A stretch of DNA of 64,000 nucleotides from Formosa sp. Hel1_31_208 (GCF_900104785.1 NZ_LT629733.1:2388501-2452500), one strand, 5' to 3'; shown: positions 8,687 to 18,120, counted from the stretch's first letter. Numbers and translations are program-made. The notes: generated by a model not told the origin, from the letters alone.

Positions 8687-8826
8687 TTTTGAAGTGCTTC
8701 AAACTTCAAATTATTACAATGTATAACACTTAAAGCCTTGCTGTAATTCAAAAGAAAATCCACTGTCTCTTCTTTTGGGTTTAGGTTGTTTTGTTTTTGG
8801 GGACATTCTGAGTAAAGTTTTGCCAT
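8683..8826 (-). CDS. 47-residue conserved-looking small protein downstream of ECF sigma gene
   Basis: A short ATG-to-TAA frame encoding 47 residues with no membrane segment. It begins MAKLYSECPQKQNN, has a KEETVDFLLNYSKAL helix in the middle, and ends KFEALQN. It sits 57 bases downstream of the sigma-factor gene on the same strand, and just beyond its stop is a bidirectional terminator. The protein-like composition, placement and termination support a real gene. I do not recognise the family with certainty, and chance remains possible for a frame this short. Confidence 0.5.
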   Translation of the reverse strand: MAKLYSECPQKQNNLNPKEETVDFLLNYSKALSVIHCNNLKFEALQN

Positions 8827-8883
8827 TTTACGTTTTTTAGTTTGTTATAATCACATAAACGCAACAAAACTTAACTTATTGTA

Positions 8884-9468
8884 TCAATTTGTTAAAATGA
8901 TATTATTCTTGTCTATTACCTTCCTCAAATTTATGAGTGCATAACGCATTCTGCCTAAGGCAGTATTAATGCTCACACCTGTTCTATCAGAGATCTCCTT
9001 GAAACTCATATCGCGATACATACGCATCATAAGGACCTCTTTTTGATCTGCAGGTAATTCTTCAATCAAACGTCTTAGATCACATTCTACCTGATCTTTA
9101 ATTAATCGTTTTTCAGCATTTAAAGATGAATCTCCTAACACAGAAAATATATTGAAATCACCAGAATTATCAAATTTTGGCATACGATTATTCTTTCGGA
9201 AATGATCAATCACCAAATTATGAGAAATACGCATTACCCAAGGTAAAAATTTACCTTCTTCATTGTATTTTCCAAGTTTTAAGTTCTTAATGACCTTAAT
9301 AAAGGCATCCTGAAAAATATCTTCAGTGATATCTCTATCAAAGACTTTTGAATAAATAAAACTGTAAATTTTCTGTTTGTGTCTGTGGATGAGAATTGAA
9401 AGGGCACTTTCATCTCCATTCATGTAGTTCTTAACTAAAACAGCGTCTGTGATAAGTTCGTGTCTCAT
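8884..9468 (-). CDS. sigma-70 family (ECF-type) RNA polymerase sigma factor
   Basis: A 194-residue ECF sigma factor. Region 2 is around residues 25-100, with the DITEDIFQDAFIKVIKNL and FLPWVMRISHNLVIDHFRK signatures (core binding and -10 recognition). Region 4 is near 135-185, with LPADQKEVLMMRMYRDMSFKEISDRTGVSINTALGRMRYA forming the helix-turn-helix. No anti-sigma gene is adjacent. This form is strongly conserved in Flavobacteriaceae as a stand-alone gene. Targets are unknown. The likely co-transcribed 47-residue micro-gene follows it. Confidence 0.9.
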   Translation of the reverse strand: MRHELITDAVLVKNYMNGDESALSILIHRHKQKIYSFIYSKVFDRDITEDIFQDAFIKVIKNLKLGKYNEEGKFLPWVMRISHNLVIDHFRKNNRMPKFDNSGDFNIFSVLGDSSLNAEKRLIKDQVECDLRRLIEELPADQKEVLMMRMYRDMSFKEISDRTGVSINTALGRMRYALINLRKVIDKNNIILTN

Positions 9469-9545
9469 AATTATTACTTTAAATGCAAAGAATTAATCTT
9501 AGCTTGGGGTTAAATTTTATAAAGTAATATTATGTTATAGGCAAC

Positions 9546-9673
9546 TATCTTTGAACTGTTTATGTTCCAAATATAACAACATTCATTCCGAAATTCCAAA
9601 AAAAACCGAGAAACTTTAACATTTTAATGAGTTGATATCCATTTTATAAGCTTCTATAAAAGCACTATCTTTG
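9546..9673 (+). promoter_or_regulatory. two -7 promoter elements upstream of uvrA
   Basis: TATCTTTG occurs at 9546-9553 and again at 9666-9673; both match TANNTTTG. The proximal copy is 25 bases from the uvrA ATG. No convincing -33 TTG sits at the right distance from either. I see nothing else in the roughly 230-base region between the sigma gene and uvrA. Confidence 0.5.
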
Positions 9674-9698
9674 CACATTCTTATTCGCAAAAACACCA

Positions 9699-12482
9699 AT
9701 GAACAGTAACATTCTAGACCTTAATCCGAAGGAAAATATCATTATTAAAGGAGCAAAATTGCATAACCTTAAAAATATTGATGTTGTTATTCCAAGAAAT
9801 AAACTCGTAGTGATTACAGGTTTGTCAGGTTCAGGGAAGTCTACTTTAGCATTTGACACCTTGTATGCCGAAGGTCAGAGACGTTATGTAGAAAGTTTAT
9901 CGAGTTATGCTCGTCAGTTTTTAGGTCGGCTCAATAAACCTAAAGTGGACATCATTAAAGGTATTGCTCCTGCCATTGCTATTGAACAAAAGGTCAATAG
10001 TACTAATCCAAGATCTACGGTAGGTACAACAACTGAAATCTACGATTACCTTAAGTTACTATTTGCGAGAATTGGTAAAACCTACTCTCCTATTTCTGGA
10101 AAATTAGTTAAAAAACATCGCACAAAAGATGTTCTAGAATTGGTGAAGTCTTTTAATGATCGTGAAAAATTACTCCTCCTATCTCCTATTCATTTAGAAG
10201 AAGGGCGAACCATGGAAGACAAACTTAATGTTTTGAAACAACAAGGTTATGCTAGGGTTCAGCGCAACGAAACAGTAGTTCGTATTGAAGAAGCACTAGA
10301 GCAAAACCTTAAAACAGATATCTACTTAGTCGTAGATCGAATTATTGTAAAACACGAAGAAGATTTTTATAACCGATTAGCGGATGCCATAGAAACAGCT
10401 TTTTTTGAAGGTAAAGGGACTTGTGTCATTGAATCGTTATCAGACCAAAAACGTACAGAATTTAATAATCGATTCGAACTAGATGGAATGACCTTTTTGG
10501 AGCCTAATCCTCATTTATTCAGTTTTAATAACCCATATGGGGCGTGTCCTAAATGCGAAGGTTATGGCGATGTTATAGGTATCGATTTAGATTTAGTTAT
10601 TCCAAATACAGGGTTATCCATATATGAAAATGCTATTTTCCCTTGGAGAGGTGAAAGTATGAGTTGGTATCGAGACCAATTGGTTAATAACTCACATAAG
10701 TTTGATTTCCCTATTCACAAACCGTTCTTTGAACTTACCAAAGAACAAAAACAGTTGATTTGGGAGGGTAATCAATATTTTGAAGGTTTGAATTCATTTT
10801 TTACTGAATTAGAATCGAAAGCCTATAAAATCCAAAATCGCGTCATGTTATCGCGTTATCGCGGAAAGACAAAATGTAATGTCTGTAATGGAAAGCGTTT
10901 ACGTGAAGAGGTTAATTATATTAAAGTCAGTACTGTTACGATTACCGATTTAGTAGAAATGCCTTTAATAAAGTTGACTAGTTTCTTCAAACAATTAGAA
11001 CTGGACACTCATGATACTACCATTGCCAATCGTTTATTAAAAGAAATCAATAACCGATTATCATTTTTAGGTAATGTTGGTTTAGACTACCTCACGTTAA
11101 ACCGGAAATCTAATACTTTATCCGGTGGTGAAAGTCAGCGTATCAATCTTGCGACCTCTCTAGGAAGTAGTTTGGTTGGATCAATGTACATATTAGATGA
11201 ACCGAGTATTGGATTGCATCCAAAAGACACTGAAAAACTGATCCAAGTGTTAAAAGCCCTTCGGGATTTAGGAAATACTGTCATTGTTGTAGAACACGAT
11301 GAAGATATTATGAAAGCGGCCGATGAAATCATTGATATTGGTCCTGAAGCAGGTACTTTTGGCGGTGAAGTTGTGGCTACTGGGACATTTAAAGAGATTT
11401 TGAAATCAACGTCTTTAACTGCACAATATCTAAACAAAACATTAGAAATAGAAGTTCCTAAACAAAGAAGAACATCCAAATACCAAATTGATATTTTGGG
11501 TGCAAGAGAGCACAATCTTCAAAATATAGATGTAACCTTTCCATTGGAAATGCTTACAGTAGTGACAGGAGTTTCAGGGAGTGGAAAAAGCACCTTGGTA
11601 AAAAAGATCTTATTTCCGGCAATCCAAAAACAACTTACCGGATTTGGAGACAAGCCGGGTCAATACACAGAACTTAAAGGCAATTTTAAAAACATCAAGC
11701 AAATTGAGTTTGTAGATCAGAATCCCATAGGTCGTTCGTCTCGCTCCAATCCTGTGACTTACATCAAAGCTTATGATGACATTAGAGCCTTATTTTCTAA
11801 TCAGAAATTGAGTAAAATTCGAAATTATCAAGCCAAACATTTTAGTTTTAATGTAGATGGTGGTCGCTGTGAAACCTGCAAAGGTGATGGTGAGGTGACA
11901 ATCGAAATGCAATTCATGGCCGATGTACATCTGACTTGTGAAGTTTGCAATGGAAAGCGCTTTAAAAAAGATGTTTTGGAAGTTGCTTTTGAAGGAAAAA
12001 ATATTGATGATATTTTAAAAATGACTATCGATGATGCCATTGACTTCTTTGAGAAACATATGGTTACAAAAATTAAAAACAAACTACAACCTTTGCAAGA
12101 TGTCGGTTTAGGCTATGTCGCTCTAGGGCAAAGTTCGTCTACACTATCAGGAGGTGAAGCACAGCGAATTAAACTAGCTACTTTCCTAGGAAAAGGATCA
12201 AAAAGTGACAATGCACTCTTCATTTTTGACGAACCAACCACTGGTTTGCACTTTCATGATATCCAAAAACTACTCACATCATTTCAAGCACTTATCGCAA
12301 AAGGTCACTCAATAATTGTAATTGAACATAATCTTGAACTCATTAAATGCGCCGATTATATCATAGACTTAGGCCCTGAAGGAGGCAGTCGTGGCGGACA
12401 ACTTATTGCGCAAGGGACTCCAGAGGATATTGTTAAAAATAAAAACTCTATTACAGGTGAATTTTTAAAGGATAAACTTTAA
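9699..12482 (+). CDS. uvrA: excinuclease ABC subunit A
   Basis: A 927-residue nucleotide-excision repair ATPase that recognises DNA damage with UvrB. Two ABC modules are complete: Walker [10 protein letters not shown] (about residues 42-50) and GVSGSGKST (about 623-631), signatures [13 protein letters not shown] and [13 protein letters not shown], and Walker [12 protein letters not shown] and [11 protein letters not shown]. Both zinc modules are present (CPKCEGYG...CNVCNGK and CETCKGDGE...CEVCNGK). The length is normal. It is transcribed alone and converges on the DUF3667 gene, with 2 bases between stops. Confidence 0.97.
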   Translation: MNSNILDLNPKENIIIKGAKLHNLKNIDVVIPRNKLVVITGLSGSGKSTLAFDTLYAEGQRRYVESLSSYARQFLGRLNKPKVDIIKGIAPAIAIEQKVNSTNPRSTVGTTTEIYDYLKLLFARIGKTYSPISGKLVKKHRTKDVLELVKSFNDREKLLLLSPIHLEEGRTMEDKLNVLKQQGYARVQRNETVVRIEEALEQNLKTDIYLVVDRIIVKHEEDFYNRLADAIETAFFEGKGTCVIESLSDQKRTEFNNRFELDGMTFLEPNPHLFSFNNPYGACPKCEGYGDVIGIDLDLVIPNTGLSIYENAIFPWRGESMSWYRDQLVNNSHKFDFPIHKPFFELTKEQKQLIWEGNQYFEGLNSFFTELESKAYKIQNRVMLSRYRGKTKCNVCNGKRLREEVNYIKVSTVTITDLVEMPLIKLTSFFKQLELDTHDTTIANRLLKEINNRLSFLGNVGLDYLTLNRKSNTLSGGESQRINLATSLGSSLVGSMYILDEPSIGLHPKDTEKLIQVLKALRDLGNTVIVVEHDEDIMKAADEIIDIGPEAGTFGGEVVATGTFKEILKSTSLTAQYLNKTLEIEVPKQRRTSKYQIDILGAREHNLQNIDVTFPLEMLTVVTGVSGSGKSTLVKKILFPAIQKQLTGFGDKPGQYTELKGNFKNIKQIEFVDQNPIGRSSRSNPVTYIKAYDDIRALFSNQKLSKIRNYQAKHFSFNVDGGRCETCKGDGEVTIEMQFMADVHLTCEVCNGKRFKKDVLEVAFEGKNIDDILKMTIDDAIDFFEKHMVTKIKNKLQPLQDVGLGYVALGQSSSTLSGGEAQRIKLATFLGKGSKSDNALFIFDEPTTGLHFHDIQKLLTSFQALIAKGHSIIVIEHNLELIKCADYIIDLGPEGGSRGGQLIAQGTPEDIVKNKNSITGEFLKDKL

Positions 12483-12484
12483 AA

Positions 12485-13582
12485 TCAAGAGGTCAAAAAC
12501 GAAAACACTAGCATCAATCCTGCTGCTGTTGGTATCACAAAGAGTAAAAACACAAAGGTGATCACTCCGCTCTTAATCCATGTAAGAAACCAATGCTGCA
12601 CATAAAACCTTTTAAGGGCGATGAAAAAATAGATATAAGTTGATATAGCAATTAGCCAATCAACCCAATCCGGAATGTCATAAACAAATCTATTGACAGC
12701 GAACAAAATACTAAATACTGTAAATAAGAACGAAAAGTAATAAAAGCTAAACACCAAATGATGAGCGTACTTTCCTTTATTGAAATAAAATATCTTTAAT
12801 ATCAAAGCAAATAAAGGTAGTAAGAAAAACATCGAAATTGGAATGCTATCAAAAAATGCTTGAATCACAGCTCCAGCACCCTTTCCCTCAGTCAAATTTA
12901 GCATTCTAGCAAAGAAACGTCGTTCTATAAAACCCGCATCATCAGACATACCCATTTCTTTATAAATAATGTCTTTATCAGCACCAGCAGCAACGAGAGA
13001 ATCCACTTTCTTTTTATCAAAATCCCACGAGGTATTTAAATTCTTTGGATTTGCAGCCTGCGTTTTTAAAATAGAATCTGTAATCTGAAAATCTTCATCT
13101 TTAAGTCCAAGTGCCTCCGAGTTATCTTTCAATGGCTTCATTAATTTTGCCATTTGCACAGAATCTAACGTTGGTTTCATACTATCTAATTCCGTTTGTA
13201 TCGCATCTGATTTAACGACTTTCTCATTTAGTTTATTCGCCTCTTGCACTAGCTCTCTGGTACTAAAAGATATGATAAAAAAGAAAACTACCGAAATGAA
13301 CAGATACATTTGCGCTGGATGAAGGTAAAGCAATCGTTTACCTTCCAAAAACTTTTTGGCAAGATAGCCTGGCCTCAATAAAAGTGGTAAAAAACTCTTT
13401 AAAAAACGTGCATCAAATGAAAAATAGTTACTTATCGTGTTGTAAAACAAAACACTAATTGTAAGTTCTTCATTAGTTTTTTGACCGCAATGTGGACAAA
13501 AGTCATAGTGCTCTTTGAGTTCTTTGTCACAGTTTTGACACTGTAAAGATTCATCTGTAGTCTGTAAAGATTGATTTGCCAT
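12485..13582 (-). CDS. DUF3667 zinc-ribbon membrane protein
   Basis: A 365-residue protein. The N-terminus carries a zinc ribbon (CQNCDKELKEHYDFCPHCG, residues 15-33). It is followed by the family's amphipathic block (SNYFSFDARFLKSFLPLLLRPG) and the LYLHPAQMYLFISVVFFF membrane segment. A charged 130-residue linker of the periplasmic or cytoplasmic loop type follows, and then four further hydrophobic helices. This is the architecture of DUF3667 proteins, common in Bacteroidota and of unknown function. The zinc-binding head should be cytoplasmic. It is monocistronic. Confidence 0.85.
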   Translation of the reverse strand: MANQSLQTTDESLQCQNCDKELKEHYDFCPHCGQKTNEELTISVLFYNTISNYFSFDARFLKSFLPLLLRPGYLAKKFLEGKRLLYLHPAQMYLFISVVFFFIISFSTRELVQEANKLNEKVVKSDAIQTELDSMKPTLDSVQMAKLMKPLKDNSEALGLKDEDFQITDSILKTQAANPKNLNTSWDFDKKKVDSLVAAGADKDIIYKEMGMSDDAGFIERRFFARMLNLTEGKGAGAVIQAFFDSIPISMFFLLPLFALILKIFYFNKGKYAHHLVFSFYYFSFLFTVFSILFAVNRFVYDIPDWVDWLIAISTYIYFFIALKRFYVQHWFLTWIKSGVITFVFLLFVIPTAAGLMLVFSFLTS

Positions 13583-13712
13583 AGGAAAGCTCTAGTTGGT
13601 GATATAAATGTAATGAATAATTTGATGTCTCAGCCTATCTACAAAACTTAGAAATTCTTCACAACCTCTAACCTACCACTCAATAAATTGATTTTAAGCG
13701 CTTTATATGTTT

Positions 13713-13727
13713 TGGCACACATATTGT
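13713..13727 (+). promoter_or_regulatory. sigma-54-like -24/-12 promoter
   Basis: TGGCAC-N5-TTGT, preceded by TTT, matches the sigma-54 consensus TGGCAC-N5-TTGC except for the last base. It lies about 80 bases before ATG 13808. Nearly the same sequence stands before the paralogous gene at 15361, which argues that it is functional. Confidence 0.65.
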
Positions 13728-13807
13728 TTCATTAGAGGCATATAGCGTAAGTCTTAAAGCTTCTAAACGAGTTAGAAGTGCAGACTAAAATCTAAAACCT
13801 TAATACT

Positions 13808-14488
13808 ATGAAAAAACTAGTACTATTATTTACAGGATTGTTAATGGGATTAACAACTGTAGCAACAGCAGAAACTATGACTGCATCACAAGGAACAGAT
13901 TTTGATAATTCACGCTATCGTTTTGCCGAACCTATAGTGTTCATTGAGCGTGGTGTGGAATTCTTAATCTTTCCTGACGGAAGTTTTGATTTCAACACAG
14001 ACCTCTATAATAACGTTTCAAACGTGTATTATAGAAGCCCAAGAACCCGAAGAGGTTCTGTGAACACCACATACGGTGCTCCAGGAACAACCACAAGAAG
14101 TCATTATACCAACAATGGGATAAGAGGTGTGATCATTACACACAACAGTAATGGACAAGTGCGCAGAATTGGCAACGTTTTTATTAATTATGATAGACAA
14201 GGACGCATCAAACGCGCTGGAACCGTATACATGAGCTACCAGAGAAGAAATGGTGTGCTTAGACAAGTTGGTGGTTTACGAGTAAACTACAACCGCTGGG
14301 GAGAAATCATTCATATCAGTGGAATTGTCAACCAAAACAATGCCCAACTTAATTGTGGAGTGGGTTCTGGACTTGGCGGTTATGAATATAATGATTTAGG
14401 AGATTACGGAGATTTTGACGAAGATTACTATTACTACCGTAAAAATGGTAAAGTAAAAAAGCAAAAGAAACGTCAGTTTAAATCTTAA
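13808..14488 (+). CDS. exported protein, paralogue of the 15361 gene
   Basis: A 226-residue protein with a Sec signal peptide (MKKLVLLFTGLLMGLTTVATA). The mature part starts with a block FAEPIVFIERGVEFLIFPDGSFDF shared with the gene at 15361 (VENGIEFSIFPDGQFDF). Repeated short beta-type units follow (RRIGNVFINYDRQGRI, RAGTVYMSYQRR, QVGGLRVNYNRWGEI), then an acidic tyrosine-rich stretch (DFDEDYYYYR) and a Lys-rich C-terminus. There is no sorting domain or catalytic motif, so the location is periplasmic or surface. It is probably expressed under sigma-54 control. Function unknown. Confidence 0.8.
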   Translation: MKKLVLLFTGLLMGLTTVATAETMTASQGTDFDNSRYRFAEPIVFIERGVEFLIFPDGSFDFNTDLYNNVSNVYYRSPRTRRGSVNTTYGAPGTTTRSHYTNNGIRGVIITHNSNGQVRRIGNVFINYDRQGRIKRAGTVYMSYQRRNGVLRQVGGLRVNYNRWGEIIHISGIVNQNNAQLNCGVGSGLGGYEYNDLGDYGDFDEDYYYYRKNGKVKKQKKRQFKS

Positions 14489-14531
14489 TTTTTTTAGTTT
14501 GTTGTTCACATTGAATGTGAATCTATAAAAG

Positions 14532-14566
14532 GTCCCGTTAGACATTAATATGTCTGCGGGGTTTTT
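14532..14566 (+). terminator. rho-independent terminator
   Basis: A stem joins CCCGTTAGACAT to ATGTCTGCGGGG with small mismatches around a TAAT loop, followed by TTTTT. It lies 43 bases after the exported-protein gene. The convergent hydroxylase gene ends just beyond it. Confidence 0.7.
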
Positions 14567-14574
14567 GTATTCTA

Positions 14575-15111
14575 TTAAAAAGCTTTGGGTTGCGAAATAT
14601 CTTCTATTAATTGACGTAATAAGTCATTAGGAACCATGTCAATAGTGAGATTTACACGTTCTGTATCTCCATAATTTGTGATCCTATGTGGATCTGTTAG
14701 TTTTAAATACCAACATTCTCCTGGCTGCATCAATACAGGAACTCCATTGAGATAAAAAGTAACCTCATTTGAAGTAATTATTGGAATCGTTAAACGAATT
14801 ACCGAGCGCTCCACTTCTATCCCCATTGTAGGATCAGTATGCTCTCTTACTTCCGAATGTGGTGCTAATCGCAGTAATCTTACCAATGTAACTTTAGTGA
14901 TTTTACAAAAAAAATCTACAATACTTTTAAAATATGTCGATTTATTTAATTCATCAGCATTCAACCAATCTGTCCAAGACCCATCTGCATAATCCTCCGC
15001 TGGAGGAGGCAATGGTAGGGATGAATCAATTACATGCGCAGGGCCCCTAAGCTGAATGACATTATAATATTCAAAATCTCGCGCTTTAAGAGCTTTATAT
15101 TCATCATGCAT
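14575..15111 (-). CDS. aspartyl/asparaginyl beta-hydroxylase-like Fe(II)/2-oxoglutarate enzyme
   Basis: A 178-residue protein with the motif set of the aspartyl/asparaginyl beta-hydroxylase cupin family. REHTDPT (about residues 90-96) holds the HxD iron ligands. RLTIPI lies in the core. The distal His is in DPHRITNYGDTERVNLTID (about 140-158), followed by the 2-oxoglutarate-binding Arg. No signal peptide, so cytoplasmic. Bacterial members are mostly uncharacterised; some hydroxylate peptides or free amino acids. It lies between two paralogous exported-protein genes on the opposite strand. Whether it acts on them is only speculation. Confidence 0.75.
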   Translation of the reverse strand: MHDEYKALKARDFEYYNVIQLRGPAHVIDSSLPLPPPAEDYADGSWTDWLNADELNKSTYFKSIVDFFCKITKVTLVRLLRLAPHSEVREHTDPTMGIEVERSVIRLTIPIITSNEVTFYLNGVPVLMQPGECWYLKLTDPHRITNYGDTERVNLTIDMVPNDLLRQLIEDISQPKAF

Positions 15112-15272
15112 TTTTTTTATATCAAACTGATAAGGCAGTTTTACACGATCATTAATCGTTATGTTTTCTTATACAATGTCCATCTTATGAGTTCAAATAG
15201 TGATTGTTTTTAGATAGCTCTAAAATAAAATGATTGTGCCTATTCTATATGGGTAATTCTACCTGTTTTTAG

Positions 15273-15288
15273 CTAGAAACAATTCTAG
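15273..15288. promoter_or_regulatory. inverted repeat upstream of the second sigma-54-like promoter
   Basis: CTAGAA-ACAA-TTCTAG is a perfect 6-base inverted repeat whose end is 24 bases before the -24 element. It is in the right area for an enhancer-binding-protein or other regulator site. A related but differently spaced AGAA-A-TTCT lies at 13650-13658, upstream of the first promoter. Confidence 0.35.
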
Positions 15289-15311
15289 ACTATCATTTCA
15301 ATTTCAATCTT

Positions 15312-15326
15312 TGGCACACTAATTGT
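15312..15326 (+). promoter_or_regulatory. sigma-54-like -24/-12 promoter
   Basis: TGGCAC-N5-TTGT within CTTTGGCACACTAATTGTTT. Compared with the copy before 13808, the sequence is identical except in the spacer. The predicted transcript starts about 25 bases before ATG 15361. Confidence 0.65.
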
Positions 15327-15360
15327 TTTATCATAACTATAATCAAAAACCCATACAATT

Positions 15361-16539
15361 ATGAAACGACTAGTAACACTTTTTACCGCATTGCTCCTTA
15401 TTGGAATAACGGTAAATGCAGGAACCACCAACAACGCAGTATCTGATTTTTCAAACAACTTTGTTAGAGGTTATGGTAATTCTTTCATATTTGTTGAAAA
15501 TGGAATTGAGTTTTCAATTTTTCCTGATGGACAGTTTGATTTTTACATCCCAAATTATGGACCCAATGTTAATGTAGGCTTTAATTCACCTAATGTATCA
15601 ATAAGTTTTAATACAGGATTCGATTATAATCCTTATGTACAGTATGATGAATTTGGTGCGATCATTCAAATTGAAAATACACCCATATTTTATGATTATT
15701 ACGGAAGAATCACTCAAGTAGGTAATGTTAATATTAACTATAATACTTGGGGTCGTATTGCTCGAGTTGGAGGGTTATTTGTTCACTACAATAGGCTAAG
15801 AGCTTTTACACATTGTTCAGGTTTTATAAATGTATATAACAGAGGCTATGTCTTTAGACCATGGCACCGATTTTATGCTGTTCCGGCTGTTAACTACTGC
15901 ATAGTTTATGCACATCCATATAGACAGTTTTACACGCCTGTTCGACATACATGGTACCGACCATATAGAGACAATTATAGACAGCCTGTAAGAATTAATA
16001 GCAGACGTGGAGCTGTAGCTACAACTGGTCGTCGTTCATCTAACTATAGTGATCGATACAGACAAGATAACAGCAACGGACGTCGCGGAGACAGAGCTGC
16101 AACATCAAGACTAGGGAATGATCAAAGAGCATTGACTTCTAATACAAGACGTGGTAACGAAAGAGGATTGTCAACAAATTCTTCGAGCAACACAAATACA
16201 AGAGCTATAACGAGATCTGATAGAGATGCAAGAGCAAACACTAGAACTATTAGAAATTCTAATGTCTCACCTCGACCAACTAGAGCGAATTCTGGTAATG
16301 TGACCAAATCACCTAGAACTGTGTCTAACAATAAAACGAATACTAGAACCGTTAGAAAAAATACGACTGTTAGAAAACCAAAAACTAATAATACTCGTAT
16401 ATCTAGTAACAACCGAAGTAACAAATCTTCAAAAACTGCAACACAGTCTAGAAGTAGAAAACAGTCTTCGGCAAAAAAAGCAAATACAAGAACGTCATCT
16501 AAAAGCACAAGAACAGCAAGAACTAGATCACGTTCATAA
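15361..16539 (+). CDS. exported protein with long Arg/Ser/Thr/Asn-rich basic tail
   Basis: A 392-residue protein with signal peptide MKRLVTLFTALLLIGITVNA. Residues about 30-160 are paralogous to the 13808 product (VENGIEFSIFPDGQFDF, then ITQVGNVNINYNTWGRIARVGG). A Tyr/His/Arg-rich section follows (HPYRQFYTPVRHTWYRPYR). From about residue 205 to the end there is an extremely basic, low-complexity tail built of Arg, Ser, Thr and Asn, with almost no hydrophobic residues. Such a tail is probably disordered and would bind polyanions such as DNA, LPS or acidic polysaccharide. Exported, and probably sigma-54 dependent. Function unknown. Confidence 0.8.
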   Translation: MKRLVTLFTALLLIGITVNAGTTNNAVSDFSNNFVRGYGNSFIFVENGIEFSIFPDGQFDFYIPNYGPNVNVGFNSPNVSISFNTGFDYNPYVQYDEFGAIIQIENTPIFYDYYGRITQVGNVNINYNTWGRIARVGGLFVHYNRLRAFTHCSGFINVYNRGYVFRPWHRFYAVPAVNYCIVYAHPYRQFYTPVRHTWYRPYRDNYRQPVRINSRRGAVATTGRRSSNYSDRYRQDNSNGRRGDRAATSRLGNDQRALTSNTRRGNERGLSTNSSSNTNTRAITRSDRDARANTRTIRNSNVSPRPTRANSGNVTKSPRTVSNNKTNTRTVRKNTTVRKPKTNNTRISSNNRSNKSSKTATQSRSRKQSSAKKANTRTSSKSTRTARTRSRS

Positions 16540-16570
16540 CCTTATAAACGTTTTGGTTGGTTAGTAGATT

Positions 16571-16645
16571 GTCCCGTAAGTCGTATGCCTCAAAGCACCT
16601 TATGGGACTTTCTCGTTTTGAGCCCTGCATAAGTAGGGCTCTTTT
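16571..16645 (+). terminator. two consecutive hairpins, the second a terminator
   Basis: GTCCCGTAAG (16571-16580) pairs with CTTATGGGAC (16600-16609) through one G-T pair. Then AGCCCT (16621-16626) pairs with AGGGCT, followed by CTTTT. Together they end the 15361 transcript. The convergent flippase gene stops at 16660. Confidence 0.7.
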
Positions 16646-16659
16646 ATATCTCAAGGGTT

Positions 16660-18120
16660 TTAATCTCTAAACTTTAAAAACTTTAATACTGTTTGAGTAA
16701 TATCGTCAGAAATGTTAAACTTTAAGACCAATACAGCGTAGACAATAGCGATAAGCGTAGATTTCAGTGAGATGTTTAATAACGGATGAAAAGGAAAATC
16801 CCAGAAGTAAAACCCTAAAGTTAAAAGCACGAGCAAGACTGTAATTTTTAATGTTTCCGATGTGAACGGAAGCATATTAAACTTAAGCTTAACAAATATA
16901 ACTTTGATGGTATTATATATTACAATCGCAATAAAAGTTGCAAGTGCTGAACCATTAATGCCATATAAAGGAATAAAAACCATATTCAGTGTAATAGCCA
17001 TGATAGCTAGTATTACACCAAATATCAATACAATACGATAATGATCACTATTGAATAATATGGCATTATTATTACCCAACAGGTTATCATATAATTTTGC
17101 CAGACTGATTAAAAACACCACTAGCAACCCACCACTAAACTCAGACGGAATAATCCTATATAATTCCTGAATATTAAGAACAATAAGAAGAAAAATTAAT
17201 CCACTAATAACATATAAGGTTAAAGAACTGCGCTGATACAAATCTTTGAGGTCTTTTCGATTATTATCATTTAAAAACTTAGCCGTTAGAGGTAATAGAA
17301 TTTGATGCATAGCTCTTTGTGGCACCGCAATTACCGTTGCAATAAAAACGGCTACACTGTAATAGGCGATAGTCTTAATATCTAAATAATTATTTAGCAT
17401 AAACTTATCAAGATCTAAAATGATAGTCGCTACAGAGCCTGCAATAATAATTAATGATGCATATTTCAATATGTCAGTGAGGTTGTCAATTTTAGAAAAC
17501 CGAAATACAGGCAGTCTTTTCTCAAAAGCATACAACATCATGACAATGGCTCTTAATGCATAAATTCCAACGACACCCATTAAAAACTGATCTACCGAAA
17601 TAAATTCGAAAAACAACGACAGCAACAATAACATGGCACCCACCCTATGAAAGACCTCCTTCATGAAGTTTCCAAATACAGTTTGCATCTGTACTTTTAC
17701 CCAGGCATAACCTACTTCAAAATAAGCCATAGAGATAGCTGTAATAAATATATACCACAGATAAGCTCTTACAATGGTGTTTTTACTAGATAGTAAATCG
17801 GCAATGATGTCGTAAGCGAAATAGCCAATAATCGCAATTGGAATTGCAAAGACTAATGGTAAAAATAACATTAGTGTTAAAAAACTATTTAATGAGTTTT
17901 TTGATCGAAATGATGAATAAAATTTTACGATGGTATTGTGAACCCCAAAGGCCATAAGCGGCATCATGATATTAGCCGCTGAAAGAATATAAGCCACTAA
18001 TCCATAGTAGTCATCAGAAAGAAAATTAGTATATAAAAATAGTGCGTTTATAGCCCCAATTCCAAAGCCTAAATAGGTTGTAATCGTATTTCGTAAGGAT
18101 TGATGAAGAACAATTCCCAT
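16660..18120 (-). CDS. polysaccharide flippase (MATE/Wzx-like, oligosaccharide exporter)
   Basis: A 486-residue integral membrane protein with about 14 hydrophobic helices spread over its whole length. It has the N-terminal pattern of the polysaccharide-transport (PST/MOP) family (LRNTITTYLGFGIGAINALFLY) and the family's C-terminal LVVFLISLAKLYDNLLGNNN block. It should flip lipid-linked oligosaccharide units across the inner membrane. Its start overlaps the stop of the upstream glycosyltransferase by 1 base (TAATG). It is the last gene of a four-gene surface-glycan operon. The glycan made is unknown. Confidence 0.85.
   Translation of the reverse strand: MGIVLHQSLRNTITTYLGFGIGAINALFLYTNFLSDDYYGLVAYILSAANIMMPLMAFGVHNTIVKFYSSFRSKNSLNSFLTLMLFLPLVFAIPIAIIGYFAYDIIADLLSSKNTIVRAYLWYIFITAISMAYFEVGYAWVKVQMQTVFGNFMKEVFHRVGAMLLLLSLFFEFISVDQFLMGVVGIYALRAIVMMLYAFEKRLPVFRFSKIDNLTDILKYASLIIIAGSVATIILDLDKFMLNNYLDIKTIAYYSVAVFIATVIAVPQRAMHQILLPLTAKFLNDNNRKDLKDLYQRSSLTLYVISGLIFLLIVLNIQELYRIIPSEFSGGLLVVFLISLAKLYDNLLGNNNAILFNSDHYRIVLIFGVILAIMAITLNMVFIPLYGINGSALATFIAIVIYNTIKVIFVKLKFNMLPFTSETLKITVLLVLLTLGFYFWDFPFHPLLNISLKSTLIAIVYAVLVLKFNISDDITQTVLKFLKFRD

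Noticed and set aside
11135..11515. 126-residue minus-strand frame within uvrA
   Set aside because: Lies wholly antisense within a conserved uvrA region and has Cys/Ser-rich shadow composition.
16122..16508. 128-residue minus-strand frame, rich in Leu and Val
   Set aside because: It is the mirror of the low-complexity Arg/Ser/Thr/Asn tail of the 15361 gene; the composition is a codon artefact, with no promoter.
16100..16535. Repeated AGAAC/ACTAGA-like units suggesting a CRISPR or tandem array
   Set aside because: Units are irregular in length and spacing and follow the codon frame of the basic tail; there are no unique spacers of constant length.
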